DNA of 64,000 nt. Origin: an uncultured Eubacteriales bacterium. Lineage in GTDB: Bacteria > Bacillota > Clostridia > Monoglobales > Monoglobaceae. The DNA lies in contig UQOT01000002.1 in the NCBI GenBank assembly GCA_900542675.1, positions 11,308 to 75,307 of the forward strand, written 5' to 3'. This document shows, in pieces, positions 28,608 to 38,019 of this stretch (position 1 is the stretch's first letter; each line of letters opens with the position of its first letter). A model generated the notes under the pieces. That model made no database searches and was not told the origin of the DNA. It saw only the letters and a program-made list of their open reading frames with translations. The translations under genes were made by a program, and so were the position numbers.

Positions 28608-29300
28608 ATGGGTAAAAAAGTTCTTGTTGTTGATGACGAGAAAAGTATTGTTGAAATATTAACTTTGAATTTAAAGAATGAAGGATATACGGTTTGTGCG
28701 GCTTATGACGGAGAGGAAGCGGTCAGAAAGGCGGCAATTGAGCAGCCCGACCTGATTTTACTTGACGTTATGCTTCCCAATCTCGACGGATTTTCGGTCT
28801 GCAAGAAAATCCGTGAGACTTCATCGGTTCCGATTTTAATGATTACCGCGCGTGAAGAAGAGGTCGACAAGGTGCTGGGTCTTGAACTCGGCGCGGATGA
28901 CTATATCACCAAACCGTTCAGCGTACGTGAGCTGCTCGCCAGAGTAAAGGCAAATATGCGCCGCAGCGATATCGTGCCGCAGACCGAAGAGGTTGAAAAC
29001 GACATAGTTGAAATAGGTGAATTTACTCTCGACTGCAACCGCTATGAGCTCTATAAAAACGGCAGACTTATCGACTTGACCGTACGCGAATTTGAGCTTA
29101 TTAAATTTCTGTCGGCTCAGCCGAACAAAATTTATTCACGCAAGAGCCTGCTTGAATTTGTATGGGATTACGAGTACTACGGCGATGTCAGAACGGTTGA
29201 TGTAACCGTAAGACGCGTGAGAGAAAAAATTGAGGACGACCCGTCGCAGCCGAAGCACATTATGACCAAGCGCGGTGTCGGCTATTACTTTGCAATTTAA
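28608..29300 (+). CDS. WalR/VicR-like response regulator (OmpR family), orphan
   Basis: A 230-residue response regulator. The receiver domain has the acidic pocket VVDDE, phospho-acceptor Asp53 (LILLDVMLPNLDG), Thr in MITARE and Lys in TKPFS. The winged-helix DNA-binding domain contains VDVTVRRVREKIEDDPSQP and KRGVGYYF, very close to WalR, the essential regulator of cell-wall metabolism in Firmicutes. WalR is normally followed by the kinase WalK and by WalH, WalI and WalJ; here none is present and RlmH follows directly, the gene found beyond walJ-htrA in Bacilli. The kinase must be elsewhere or the regulator is uncoupled from one. Confidence 0.93.
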   Translation: MGKKVLVVDDEKSIVEILTLNLKNEGYTVCAAYDGEEAVRKAAIEQPDLILLDVMLPNLDGFSVCKKIRETSSVPILMITAREEEVDKVLGLELGADDYITKPFSVRELLARVKANMRRSDIVPQTEEVENDIVEIGEFTLDCNRYELYKNGRLIDLTVREFELIKFLSAQPNKIYSRKSLLEFVWDYEYYGDVRTVDVTVRRVREKIEDDPSQPKHIMTKRGVGYYFAI

Positions 29301-29310
29301 TTTAAAATAC

Positions 29311-29350
29311 AATTCGGGCGCCGATACAGTCAATCGGCGTCCTTATTTTT
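29311..29350 (+). terminator. Terminator between the response regulator and rlmH
   Basis: Stem GG-CGCCGAT / ATCGGCG-T-CC followed by TTATTTTTT on the plus strand. It is only about 20 bases before rlmH, so rlmH may be expressed by partial readthrough. Confidence 0.65.
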
Positions 29351-29371
29351 TAGAATTTAAGAGGCAAAACT

Positions 29372-29854
29372 ATGCTTAACATTACAATTATCTGTGTCGG
29401 CAAGATAAAAGAAAAATATTATTCCGCCGCAATAGACGAATATATAAAGCGAATAAGCCGATTTGCGAAAATCAGCGTCGCCGAGGTTAAGGACGAGCCG
29501 ATACCTTTGTCTCCGTCCGACGGCGAAAAGACCGCCGTGCTTTTAAAAGAAGCGGAGCGCATAAAGACGAAGCTGCCTAAAAGCGCACATATTATCGCAT
29601 TATGCGTAGAAGGCAGACAGTGTTCCTCCGAGGATTTTGCCGAAAAGCTCAGCTCGCTTGCGTCAGGCGGCATAAGCCATATTGCATTTATAATCGGCGG
29701 CTCGCTCGGACTTGCGGATAACATCAAAATGCTTGCGGACGAAAAACTCAGTTTTTCAAAAATGACGCTCCCGCACCAGCTGATGCGCGTAGTCCTCGCC
29801 GAACAAATCTACCGCGCAATGACAATAAACAGCAACATAACATATCATAAGTAA
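29372..29854 (+). CDS. rlmH: 23S rRNA (pseudouridine1915-N3)-methyltransferase
   Basis: A 160-residue SPOUT-class methyltransferase that methylates pseudouridine 1915 in helix 69 of 23S rRNA on assembled ribosomes. The knot motifs read IALCVEGRQCSSEDFA, FIIGGSLGLAD and FSKMTLPHQLMRVVLAEQIYRA. The final HK residues before the stop are usual (YHK). AAGAGG lies upstream of the ATG. Confidence 0.95.
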   Translation: MLNITIICVGKIKEKYYSAAIDEYIKRISRFAKISVAEVKDEPIPLSPSDGEKTAVLLKEAERIKTKLPKSAHIIALCVEGRQCSSEDFAEKLSSLASGGISHIAFIIGGSLGLADNIKMLADEKLSFSKMTLPHQLMRVVLAEQIYRAMTINSNITYHK

Positions 29855-29896
29855 TATTTGCACGCGGCAAAGAAAATCAATTGTCCTATGAGCGCA

Positions 29897-32545
29897 TTAC
29901 GTCAATTTGGCACGGAGCGCCGTAATCTCGCTTACAATAATAACAGTCAGTGCGAGAACCGTTATCTTTATCCACATCACAATAGATAGCGGTACGGTTC
30001 CGAAAAACACGCCGCCGAACTGCGTTATTATCACCTGAAGGCAGAAAGTTAATGCAAATACCGCAAGCATCGTCTTATTTTTGAACAGGTTTTTAATAAT
30101 TCCCGCTCCGCCTATTTCGCGGCAGGCGAAAGCGTTAAATAGCTGAAATACGACAAACAGAGTAAACAGTACGGTCGGCATTTCCGCGGGCTCTGCACCG
30201 AGGAAATTAAATATACTCTCCAGCATAAATACCGCGGCGATATATATGCCGTTAACCGCAATACGCGTAAACATTCCGCGTGATACTATACCCTCGCTTC
30301 TGGGTATCGGTCTGCGCTTCATCAAATCACCGCGTATCGGCTCAAGACCGAGCGTCAGCGCGGGCGGACCGTCCATAATTATATTAATCCAAAGAAGCTG
30401 AAGCGTAGTAAACGGCGCGGCAAGCCCCGCAAGCACCGAACACAGTACAACGAGCACGGACGAGAGATTAACTGTCAATTGAAATTGAATAAAACGGCGG
30501 AAGTTATCAAAAATTCCGCGTCCCCACTGTACCGCTTTAACTATCGTTGAGAACGAATCGTCAAGCAGCACAATATCGCTCGCCTCCTTCGACACTTCCG
30601 TTCCCGAAATCCCCATTGCAATTCCCACGTCCGCGTTCTTTATCGCGGGCGCGTCATTTATCCCGTCGCCCGTAACGGCAACAACACTGCCAAGCTTTTT
30701 AAGCGCGTTCACCACGCGCATCTTTATAACCGGCGTACTTCGCGCTATAACACGGATTTTCGGTATTTCGCGCAGCAGCTCATCCTCACTGAGTCCGTCA
30801 ATATACGTCGCCTCAACCGCTTTGTGCTCATCGTCGATTATACCAAGCTCCTCCGCAATTGCACGCGCGGTTATCAAATTGTCGCCCGTCAGCATCTTAA
30901 TTTCTATTCCCGCCGAGCGGCAGGTTTTGGCAGCATCAAAAACTTCGGCGCGCAGAGGGTCGGTTATCGCCGCGAAGCCGTCAAATTCCATATCACGCTC
31001 TATTTCCGCGCGGTCTCTTTCAAAGTCGCTTACACCGTCGATATCTATATGCGCAAACGCAATTATACGGCAGGCTTTTTTCTGATATTTCTCTATTTCC
31101 CGCTCTATTTCGCGGCGCAGTCGTTCGGGTATAAGACACATTGTAAGTATTTTCTCGGGGCTTCCCTTTGTGTAGACGGTCAGCCCGCTGTCCGACGCCG
31201 CTGCTGTAGTCATATTCTTCGTCTCGGACGAAAACGGGAAAGTGTGAAGAACGTTCGTCTCTCCCCTGATTTTTCTGTAATCAAAGCCCGACTTATCCGC
31301 GGCAACAAGCAGTGCGCACTCAGTTGGATTACCGATAAACCCGCCGTCTTTGTTAATATCCGCCGTACTGTTTACGCAGATATTGATAAGCAGTTCATCA
31401 GCTTTAAGCTCGTTTGGGTTAATTAAATCTCTGCCGCTTAAAAATCCCACGGCTGTCATTTTGTTCTCAGTCAGAGTTCCGGTCTTGTCGGAGCATATAA
31501 CGTTAATACAGCCCGCCGTCTCACACGCCGCCATTTTCTTGACTAACGCATTGTTATGCGACATTTTTATCACATTAATCGCGAGTGAAACCGCCATAAT
31601 CGTCGGCAAACCCTCGGGCACAGCCGCAACAATTAAAATTATGCTTGTGATAAACGCCTCTGACACGGTCTCAAGGCTTGCCGCTCCGCGTGATATAAGA
31701 GTTATTATTCTAAACACAAACACAATTACCGCCGCTGCAGCGCCGAGCAGTGCGATGCGTCCGCCGAGCTTTGTCATTCTTCCCTGAAGCGGAGTTATGG
31801 ATTTATCCTCGCCGCCGAGCTCACGCGCAATCTTACCGAACTCGGTCTCATCGCCGACTGCTGTGACAACAGCTCTGCCGCTGCCGCCCGTGATAAAGCA
31901 GCCGGAATACAGCATATTGCTGCGCTCCGCAACGGGAGTTTGTTCGTCCATAAATACAGTTTCAGAGCTTTTGCTGACCGGCATACTCTCGCCTGTCAGC
32001 GCGGATTCATCCGCCGTTAACGCAATTGAGCTAATAAGCCGCGCGTCGGCGGGAATTTTATTACCCGTCTCAACGCATATTATATCACCAACAACAAGCT
32101 CGCGCTGCGAAATGATTATATTCTCGCCGCCGCGTATAACGCGCACGCGTACATCATCCGTAATTTTGCTCAGCGCTTCAAACGCCTTTGCGCTTCTGCC
32201 TTCCATAACGACCGTAATGATAACCGACAAAAATATAGCCGCAAAAATTCCGGCACATTCCAAAAAGTCGGTGTGTCCGCCGCTGAGCCCCCGTGCTATG
32301 TTTACGCCGAGCGTAATAAACCCCGCTATAAACAGCATAATAACCATAGGTTCTGCGCAGCCCTTAAGCAGACGGCTTAAAAATGTCTCGGGCTTTTGCT
32401 GCGTAAACGCATTTTCACCGTACTTTCTGCGGCTTTCCGCAGCCCGCTCTTCGCTCAGCCCAATATCACGCTCTACGCCAAACTCCCCAAGCGTCTCCTC
32501 CGCCGATAACAAATATGGGTGAAACCCTAAATTTTTTCTGTCCAT
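29897..32545 (-). CDS. P-type cation-transporting ATPase (P2A type), probable Mn2+/Ca2+ exporter
   Basis: An 882-residue P-type ATPase with actuator motif TGES (residues 184-187), phosphorylated Asp353 in SDKTGTLTEN, hinge motif VAVTGDGINDAPAIKNADVGIAMG, and PEGLP (310-314) in the fourth helix as in Ca2+/Mn2+ pumps. A C-terminal cation-ATPase domain supplies four more helices. The gene is preceded by a yybP-ykoY riboswitch, which senses Mn2+ and in other Firmicutes activates Mn2+ efflux genes, so Mn2+ export is the best inference; Ca2+ transport cannot be excluded. GGGAGG precedes the ATG at 32545. Confidence 0.94.
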   Translation of the reverse strand: MDRKNLGFHPYLLSAEETLGEFGVERDIGLSEERAAESRRKYGENAFTQQKPETFLSRLLKGCAEPMVIMLFIAGFITLGVNIARGLSGGHTDFLECAGIFAAIFLSVIITVVMEGRSAKAFEALSKITDDVRVRVIRGGENIIISQRELVVGDIICVETGNKIPADARLISSIALTADESALTGESMPVSKSSETVFMDEQTPVAERSNMLYSGCFITGGSGRAVVTAVGDETEFGKIARELGGEDKSITPLQGRMTKLGGRIALLGAAAAVIVFVFRIITLISRGAASLETVSEAFITSIILIVAAVPEGLPTIMAVSLAINVIKMSHNNALVKKMAACETAGCINVICSDKTGTLTENKMTAVGFLSGRDLINPNELKADELLINICVNSTADINKDGGFIGNPTECALLVAADKSGFDYRKIRGETNVLHTFPFSSETKNMTTAAASDSGLTVYTKGSPEKILTMCLIPERLRREIEREIEKYQKKACRIIAFAHIDIDGVSDFERDRAEIERDMEFDGFAAITDPLRAEVFDAAKTCRSAGIEIKMLTGDNLITARAIAEELGIIDDEHKAVEATYIDGLSEDELLREIPKIRVIARSTPVIKMRVVNALKKLGSVVAVTGDGINDAPAIKNADVGIAMGISGTEVSKEASDIVLLDDSFSTIVKAVQWGRGIFDNFRRFIQFQLTVNLSSVLVVLCSVLAGLAAPFTTLQLLWINIIMDGPPALTLGLEPIRGDLMKRRPIPRSEGIVSRGMFTRIAVNGIYIAAVFMLESIFNFLGAEPAEMPTVLFTLFVVFQLFNAFACREIGGAGIIKNLFKNKTMLAVFALTFCLQVIITQFGGVFFGTVPLSIVMWIKITVLALTVIIVSEITALRAKLT

Positions 32546-32576
32546 TGTCAGACCTCCCGAAAAATTAATTTGACAA

Positions 32577-32607
32577 TGAAAAAAGACCCGGATATTTACC
32601 CGAGCCC
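32577..32607 (-). terminator. Riboswitch-controlled terminator
   Basis: On the minus strand GGGCTCGG (32607-32600) pairs, with some G-U pairs, to CCGGGTCT, followed by six T. The CTCGGGTAAA segment (32604-32595) can instead pair with TTTACCTGAG (32629-32620) over ten base pairs, forming an antiterminator. Confidence 0.8.
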
Positions 32608-32645
32608 AAAAATAAATAACTCAGGTAAAGCCCAAAAAGGCATTA

Positions 32646-32748
32646 CATGAGTCTCGCCATTTAAGATAAGCCGGACCGCCGAAGCGGACAGTGATTGACG
32701 ACTTACCGCGTTTTGCGCAAAAAACAAAACGCCGTCTACTCCCCCATG
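32646..32748 (-). ncRNA. yybP-ykoY (Mn2+) riboswitch aptamer
   Basis: The aptamer hallmarks are present on the minus strand: GGGGAGTAG at the 5' side, GTCGTCAAT in the middle, a TCCGC-TTCG-GCGG hairpin followed by TCCGGCTTA, and the 3' GAGAC segment. P1 is formed by CATGGG (32748-32743) with CTCATG (32651-32646). The class binds Mn2+ between two docked loops and usually turns genes on. Confidence 0.9.
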
Positions 32749-32780
32749 AAGCAGTTTTCAATTGTTATTTAGTTATTTAT

Positions 32781-32809
32781 ATTATACACAAAACTTCCAA
32801 ATTTGTCAA
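32781..32809 (-). promoter_or_regulatory. Promoter of the riboswitch-ATPase unit
   Basis: Minus strand TTGACA (32809-32804), 17-base spacer, TATAAT (32786-32781). Confidence 0.85.
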
Positions 32810-32815
32810 CACATA

Positions 32816-32840
32816 AAAAGGCGCCCGCCCAGGCGCCTTT
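32816..32840 (-). terminator. Terminator of the stalk-domain gene
   Basis: AAAGGCGCC / GGCGCCTTT perfect 9-bp stem followed by T on the minus strand, about 65 bases after the upstream gene's stop. Confidence 0.75.
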
Positions 32841-32903
32841 CGAACCGTGCTGCAACTACGTTATGCGCTGAAACATATATTCAAACCGAATAATCACGTT
32901 CGG

Positions 32904-33800
32904 TTATTCTACCACAGTAGGTTCTGAAAATGTATTTGAGTTTTTGTCGAATATGATCTGATATGTTTCAGACTCGGGATATGCTTTAAATCTCAAAGTA
33001 CCGCTTTCGACAATTGTTAGATCATACATTTCATGGTAGCTGCCGCGACTGTATCTTCCACATACTTCACTCATATTATTTATATTATAGGCGTTTAAAA
33101 CACTTTGCTGGCTAACCATACTGCCTTCATAACTAAAGTAGAACAAATAATCCCCGTCAAATAACGCCGTATCCATGTCTATATCAGGTATATCAGCTAT
33201 CAATTCGCCATCCTGATTTTCTTTATCATTATTAAAGTCTATCCTGTATAATGCCGCCGAATGGGAATTTGCACGCGGTGCTCTCTTTCCCGGTTTATTC
33301 TCAAACCTCACAAAATATATGCAGTCATCCTTAAGACACACCGAGCTGTTCCCCGACTGCGCGCTCATCAATCTATATACCCGCTCATATCCGCGGGTTT
33401 TGTCCTTTACGCCGAGATATGTATCTCCGTCAGCCTTAAATGTGTAATATGTCCATATATTGCCGTTATTATCAGGCTTTTTGGCAAGCTCGTTTATCTC
33501 GCTCTGATATCCTGTCATTGACGCGGTATTTGAGTCGCCGTTCCAATAAACCTTTTTATCATTAATTTCGCCTATTTTTCTAAGCGGAAGATATGTAGTA
33601 TCCCTGTAGCTTATGCTATACGGAACCTCCTCGCCGCTCTCAAGCGTATAGCTTTCTCCCCATTGCGCTATATCAATCCCGTTTACGTTTATACGTATCT
33701 GATTAAACAACGCCTGAATATTCTCAGCAAACGCCGGCACACAACACAGCACCGCCGCAATCAAAAGTCCGCTTAATAAACCTTTTATATAGTTTTTCAT
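32904..33800 (-). CDS. Secreted stalk-domain (copper amine oxidase N-terminal-like) protein
   Basis: A 298-residue protein with a clear signal peptide (KNYIKGLLSGLLIAAVLCC, cleavage after AFA near residue 25). The next 80 residues (INVNGIDIAQWGE... TTYLPLRKIGEINDKKVYW) resemble the copper amine oxidase N-terminal domain that serves as a stalk or adhesion module in clostridial exoproteins. The rest has repeated YFxF-type strands that recall a beta-propeller (YIYFVRFENK, YLFYFSYEGS). Function unknown; probably cell-surface. It lies just downstream of the toxin-antitoxin pair. Confidence 0.72.
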   Translation of the reverse strand: MKNYIKGLLSGLLIAAVLCCVPAFAENIQALFNQIRINVNGIDIAQWGESYTLESGEEVPYSISYRDTTYLPLRKIGEINDKKVYWNGDSNTASMTGYQSEINELAKKPDNNGNIWTYYTFKADGDTYLGVKDKTRGYERVYRLMSAQSGNSSVCLKDDCIYFVRFENKPGKRAPRANSHSAALYRIDFNNDKENQDGELIADIPDIDMDTALFDGDYLFYFSYEGSMVSQQSVLNAYNINNMSEVCGRYSRGSYHEMYDLTIVESGTLRFKAYPESETYQIIFDKNSNTFSEPTVVE

Positions 33801-33814
33801 ATGTTCTTCTCCTA

Positions 33815-34117
33815 TTATATTAATAAACGTTTTGAAATATCCGATGAACTGTAAAGCACTCTAATTATAACAACTCGCTTATCCCGAATGATATAAAAGA
33901 CCGAATAATTATCTACATAGAGTTGTCTTATACCCATAGTGTGTTCAGGCTCGGAATTCATAATTTTTATACGTTCGGGAAAAAGGCCGAGTCCTTCTAT
34001 CGCATCAGCAATGCGGTTATACTGTCTAACGGCGTTTTCAGGCGATTGCAGATTGTTCAAAATATAATTATATATACCTTCCATATCGCCAAGCGCTATA
34101 TCGGTAATCTGTAACAT
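33815..34117 (-). CDS. RelE/ParE-family toxin
   Basis: A 100-residue protein of the RelE/ParE fold: short helices followed by RQLYVDNYSVFYIIRDKRVVIIRVLYSSSD, the usual beta-sheet with the FYII and V-I-I-R-V-L-Y strands. Family members cut mRNA at the ribosome or poison gyrase; the residues here do not decide between these. It lies 14 bases after the RelB-like antitoxin. Confidence 0.87.
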   Translation of the reverse strand: MLQITDIALGDMEGIYNYILNNLQSPENAVRQYNRIADAIEGLGLFPERIKIMNSEPEHTMGIRQLYVDNYSVFYIIRDKRVVIIRVLYSSSDISKRLLI

Positions 34118-34131
34118 TGTACCCGTCCATA

Positions 34132-34434
34132 TTACCGACTCTCCCTAAATCTTTTAAATGCACTTGAGGCATCTTTAACATTTCCTGCATCCATATCGTT
34201 TAGACCCTCTTTAAGTGCTTGATGAATTGCTTCATTGCTCATCAAGTCTGCATTTATTTGCGGCGGAGCTTTTGGAAGTGTAATCGAAAACGGAATTCCT
34301 CCGGTTAATGAAATCTGATTGAGATACACATCTATTGCCGTTGACATAGGTATTCCCAAACTGTTCAAGACTTCCTCAGCACGTTGCTTAACTATCGGGT
34401 CAACTCTTAAATTCAAAGTGTCTGTTTTTCGCAT
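34132..34434 (-). CDS. RelB/DinJ-family antitoxin
   Basis: A 100-residue antitoxin. The ribbon-helix-helix N-terminus TLNLRVDPIVKQRAEEVLNSLG is of the RelB/DinJ kind and should bind the operon's own promoter; the C-terminal part wraps the toxin. AAGGAGA eight bases before the ATG at 34434 sets the start. Confidence 0.88.
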   Translation of the reverse strand: MRKTDTLNLRVDPIVKQRAEEVLNSLGIPMSTAIDVYLNQISLTGGIPFSITLPKAPPQINADLMSNEAIHQALKEGLNDMDAGNVKDASSAFKRFRESR

Positions 34435-34453
34435 AACAATCATCTCCTTGTCA

Positions 34454-34484
34454 ATATTGTAACGCATTTATCGTTACCTTGCAA
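34454..34484 (-). promoter_or_regulatory. Promoter and operator of the toxin-antitoxin operon
   Basis: Minus strand TTGCAA, 17-base spacer, TACAAT. The inverted repeat GTAACG-N7-CGTTAC (34459-34477) fills the spacer and -10, an ideal place for autorepression by the ribbon-helix-helix antitoxin. Confidence 0.7.
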
Positions 34485-34509
34485 GAAAAACTTAATCAAA
34501 TGCAGTAAA

Positions 34510-34565
34510 TAATACGCGAAACTTCACTCCACATCACTTTCGCCGCGTCCACAGGTACGGAACAC
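34510..34565 (+). repeat. Dispersed repeat, copy A (partial)
   Basis: Contains ATACGCG followed by TTTCGCCGCGTCCACAGG, matching the 3' half of the copy at 54913-54985 (CTTCGCCGCGACCGCAGG). Confidence 0.5.
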
Positions 34566-34593
34566 ACAAAGAGCGCCCCGCAGGGCGCCCTAA

Positions 34594-36435
34594 TTATTCG
34601 GCATCTTCCGCTTTAGGTTCCGATTTCGGCATCTCAAACAGAGCGTCGAATTCTTCACCTTCGATTTTCTCTTTTTCAAGCAGGATTTCCGCAACCTTTT
34701 TAAGGTTTGCCATATTATCTTTAAGAATTTGCTTGCAGCGATTATAGCACTCATCAATAATTCTGTGAATTTCTTCATCTATTATCGCCGCTGTCTCCTG
34801 ACTGTAATCAGCGGAGTGACCCGCCTCTAAGCCTAAGAATACCTCGTCGTTTTGCTCGCCGAAGGTTCTTGCGCCCAGACGTTCACTCATACCGTACTTA
34901 GTCACCATATTCTTGGCAATCTTTGTCGCACGTTCAATATCGTTGGACGCGCCTGTGCTTATATCGTCAAGCGTCAAACTTTCCGCCACGCGGCCGCCGA
35001 GCAGAACCGTAATCTCTTCAAGCATTTCGGTACGGCTGTTGTAGCTTGCATCCTCCTTGGGCAGCGACAGCGTATATCCGCCTGCTCTGCCGCGCGGTAT
35101 AATAGATACCTGATGAACCCTATCCTGAGTCGGCAGCATCTTTGATACCACCGCGTGACCCGCCTCGTGGAACGCGGTCAGCTTTTTCTCTTTTTCGGTA
35201 ACCTTCTTACTCTTCTTTTCAGGGCCTGCGACAACCTTCATAATCGACTCCTCAAGGTCGTGCATCGTGATTTCGGACTGATTTTTTCTCGCCGCAGCAA
35301 GAGCGCCCTCGTTAACTAAGTTTTCAAGGTCTGCTCCCGTGAAGCCTATTGTGGTCTTGGCGAGCACGTCAAGCTTGACGTCTGCCGCGAGCGGCTTGTT
35401 TTTGGTATGAACCTTCAGTATCGCCTCGCGTCCGATTACGTCGGGCGCATCGACAAGTACCTGTCTGTCAAATCTGCCCGGTCTTAAAAGAGCGGGGTCA
35501 AGTATATCCGGACGGTTAGTCGCTGCGATAATTATAACGCCCTCATTCTCACCAAATCCGTCCATCTCAACCAGCAGCTGGTTGAGGGTCTGTTCTCTCT
35601 CGTCGTGACCGCCGCCGAGACCTGCGCCTCTGTGTCTGCCAACGGCGTCAATCTCGTCTATAAATATGATACACGGTGAGTTCTTCTTAGCGTTATCGAA
35701 CAAGTCACGCACACGCGATGCGCCAACGCCGACAAACATCTCCACAAAGTCAGAACCCGATATCGAGAAGAACGGCACTCCCGCTTCGCCTGCAACTGCC
35801 TTGGCAAGCAGGGTTTTACCTGTTCCCGGAGGGCCTACGAGCAGGACGCCCTTCGGTATCCTCGCTCCCAGCCGTCTGAAACGTTCGGGATTTTTGAGGA
35901 ACTGAACTATTTCTTCAAGCTCCGCCTTCTCCTCTTCCTCTCCCGCAACGTCCTCAAACGTCTTTTTGCTCTTTATATCATTTGTCATTTTGGCTTTGCT
36001 CTTGCCGAAATTCATCATACCGCGTCCGCCGCTGCCCGACTGCTGCATAAACATAAACCAGAATACAGCGAACAGAATAAGCAGGCCGAGTCCCGGCAGT
36101 ATTGACATCCACCACGGCGGAGTCCACGGCTGCGGCGTTTCAACCCTGAGAGAGCCGTCCTTTATCTGCTTCTCCATCTCCTCGCCTACGTCAGCGCGCA
36201 GGGTTTGATAGTTGGGCACCTCAACCGTTGTCTTAGCATCGCTGTTTTTGTATTTTACTGTGGCAATACTGTCCACTATGCTTATCTCGCTGACCTCGTG
36301 ATTTTGGATTTTAGCAACCAAGTCTGAGTACACGCCCGGCTCCTGCTGCGGTGTGACCCGCGTCATCATAAATACCATAAATATAACAAGAACCAGCAGC
36401 AAGTAAAATCCTAAGCCTTTAAAATGCTTCTTCAC
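34594..36435 (-). CDS. ftsH: ATP-dependent zinc metalloprotease FtsH
   Basis: A 613-residue membrane protease for damaged or unassembled membrane and short-lived soluble proteins. Two membrane helices (about 8-24 and 111-130) flank the external domain. Walker A GPPGTGKT (201-208), Walker B IIFIDEID, arginine-finger region [21 protein letters not shown] and the zinc site HEAGH (423-427) are intact. Start is GTG at 36435, seven bases after GGAGG. A TTGTAA-17-TATAAT promoter lies at about 36494-36522. A GC-rich hairpin follows the stop. Confidence 0.97.
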   Translation of the reverse strand: MKKHFKGLGFYLLLVLVIFMVFMMTRVTPQQEPGVYSDLVAKIQNHEVSEISIVDSIATVKYKNSDAKTTVEVPNYQTLRADVGEEMEKQIKDGSLRVETPQPWTPPWWMSILPGLGLLILFAVFWFMFMQQSGSGGRGMMNFGKSKAKMTNDIKSKKTFEDVAGEEEEKAELEEIVQFLKNPERFRRLGARIPKGVLLVGPPGTGKTLLAKAVAGEAGVPFFSISGSDFVEMFVGVGASRVRDLFDNAKKNSPCIIFIDEIDAVGRHRGAGLGGGHDEREQTLNQLLVEMDGFGENEGVIIIAATNRPDILDPALLRPGRFDRQVLVDAPDVIGREAILKVHTKNKPLAADVKLDVLAKTTIGFTGADLENLVNEGALAAARKNQSEITMHDLEESIMKVVAGPEKKSKKVTEKEKKLTAFHEAGHAVVSKMLPTQDRVHQVSIIPRGRAGGYTLSLPKEDASYNSRTEMLEEITVLLGGRVAESLTLDDISTGASNDIERATKIAKNMVTKYGMSERLGARTFGEQNDEVFLGLEAGHSADYSQETAAIIDEEIHRIIDECYNRCKQILKDNMANLKKVAEILLEKEKIEGEEFDALFEMPKSEPKAEDAE

Positions 36436-36556
36436 TTTTTTGCCTCCTGCCTACAGAGTATAATACCCCATATACTATTTAAAACGAGTAGAAATTATAT
36501 CACATTTCGCTTAAAATTACAATAATATTGTAAAATTCTTAACAAAATGTTTATTT

Positions 36557-37849
36557 TTACTTGATAATCAATACCATATCGGTCTCGTTGTTCGCGTTTA
36601 TCGGCGGAGCATAGCGTCCGTCCGAAATCGGCTTTGCATCGGTTACTTCAGCATTCGTCGGGTCGAACCACTTAAACGACTTCGGCTCAAATCCGAGCGC
36701 GGACAAATTAAGCTCAAACGGTCTGCCGTTATAATCGTATACAAGCGCGTAATCCCTGCCTGAGTATGCGGTCACTCTGCCGTGCTTTTTAAAGCCATCG
36801 TTGTTTATGAGCGCATCGTTATGTTCGCCGTTTGTAAAGTCAATGCTTGTAATCAGCTCATACATAAGCTTTAAGTGTAAAGCTCCCGGTGCGTCCATCT
36901 CGCTGCGCCAGTCGAGATATACATCGTACGCGCCGTGCTCTGGCACTGCGTCGTGGAACTGGAATATTGAGTTGTTGCCGTAGGTATGTCCGCACGCGCC
37001 TTCTAATACCGACCAATACGCGTATCTGCGTACGTCCTTAGCAAGCCATACCGGCTGGTTAAAGTCGTGAAGACCCTGCGGAATATGCTCATACGACGGT
37101 TCACCATCAAGAATGGGCTTCATCGGCGTACGCGCCAAATCGCGCTTTACATACTTCCAGTTATCCTCCGCGAAAAAGTCCTCGGACTCCTTGTTGTCGT
37201 CCCACTCGCCGAGAGACGATTGGTCATAGCGTCTGTGTCCCGACTGAAACATATTAAAGTCAAGCCACGGCTGCTCGTGGAACCACAGCGCAGAACAGGT
37301 TCTGCCGAACGGGTGGAAGGTACATATCCGCTCCGGGCAAAGTCTCTTTAGCGCCGCGCCGAGCTTATTCCATATTTCAAAGCCCTGATGACCTCTGATA
37401 TCGCCGCCCAGAACCCACACGAGATTGTCGTATTTTCCGAAACGCTCCGCAAGGAATGCACCGTATCCTTCAACATTCGCTTCTGTCAGGTAGCCCTTTT
37501 TGACCATTGAGCCCCAAACCGGCAGATACGCCATATACATTCCGCGCTCCGCCGCCATTTTGAGCACAGCCTCTGCCTTATCCCAATACTCATGGTCTTT
37601 GTTGAGGTTTGCAAAGTCAAAATCATCAACCGCACGCAGAGCATCTTCCTCGAAATTTGAGTTATGAATAAGCACCGACTGAATAACATTGAAATGCTTC
37701 GACTTACGGTTATCGAGGTACATCGCTATTTCATCCATACTTACCTTCTGAAGCAGCAGCCACGCCGTATCTCCCAGCCAGAAAAACGGTTTTTCTGCAC
37801 CGTCCTTAATTTCCAGCAGATTTTTATTATTATTCGCAATTTTTAGCAC
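36557..37849 (-). CDS. Putative apiosidase-type glycoside hydrolase (GH140/DUF4038)
   Basis: A 430-residue (beta/alpha)8 protein of the DUF4038 family with the C-terminal beta domain that usually accompanies it. The N-terminal motif FFWLGDTAWLLLQK is characteristic. Likely catalytic acids are Asp150 (NLVWVLGGD) and Glu250 (PILDGEPSYEH). Characterised GH140 enzymes remove apiose from pectic rhamnogalacturonan II side chains; others of the family act on different glycosides. There is no signal peptide. Start is GTG at 37849, seven bases after AAGGAG. The gene stands alone. Confidence 0.88.
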   Translation of the reverse strand: MLKIANNNKNLLEIKDGAEKPFFWLGDTAWLLLQKVSMDEIAMYLDNRKSKHFNVIQSVLIHNSNFEEDALRAVDDFDFANLNKDHEYWDKAEAVLKMAAERGMYMAYLPVWGSMVKKGYLTEANVEGYGAFLAERFGKYDNLVWVLGGDIRGHQGFEIWNKLGAALKRLCPERICTFHPFGRTCSALWFHEQPWLDFNMFQSGHRRYDQSSLGEWDDNKESEDFFAEDNWKYVKRDLARTPMKPILDGEPSYEHIPQGLHDFNQPVWLAKDVRRYAYWSVLEGACGHTYGNNSIFQFHDAVPEHGAYDVYLDWRSEMDAPGALHLKLMYELITSIDFTNGEHNDALINNDGFKKHGRVTAYSGRDYALVYDYNGRPFELNLSALGFEPKSFKWFDPTNAEVTDAKPISDGRYAPPINANNETDMVLIIK

Positions 37850-38019
37850 ATTGACACTCCTTATAAAATAATACCCTAATTATACCATATTTAAAAATAA
37901 TTTCAACAAAAATTTACGCCTATTTCCGCAATGCCGGTTATATGGTTTTTTATATTGAAAATTTCTTTAAATTATGCTAAAATATTCGTAGATAAATCCG
38001 CCAAAAGGAGAAAAAACTC

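Noticed and set aside
31797..32522. 241-codon open frame opposite the P-type ATPase
   Set aside because: Antisense shadow in a GC-biased third-position frame; no ribosome site and low-complexity product.
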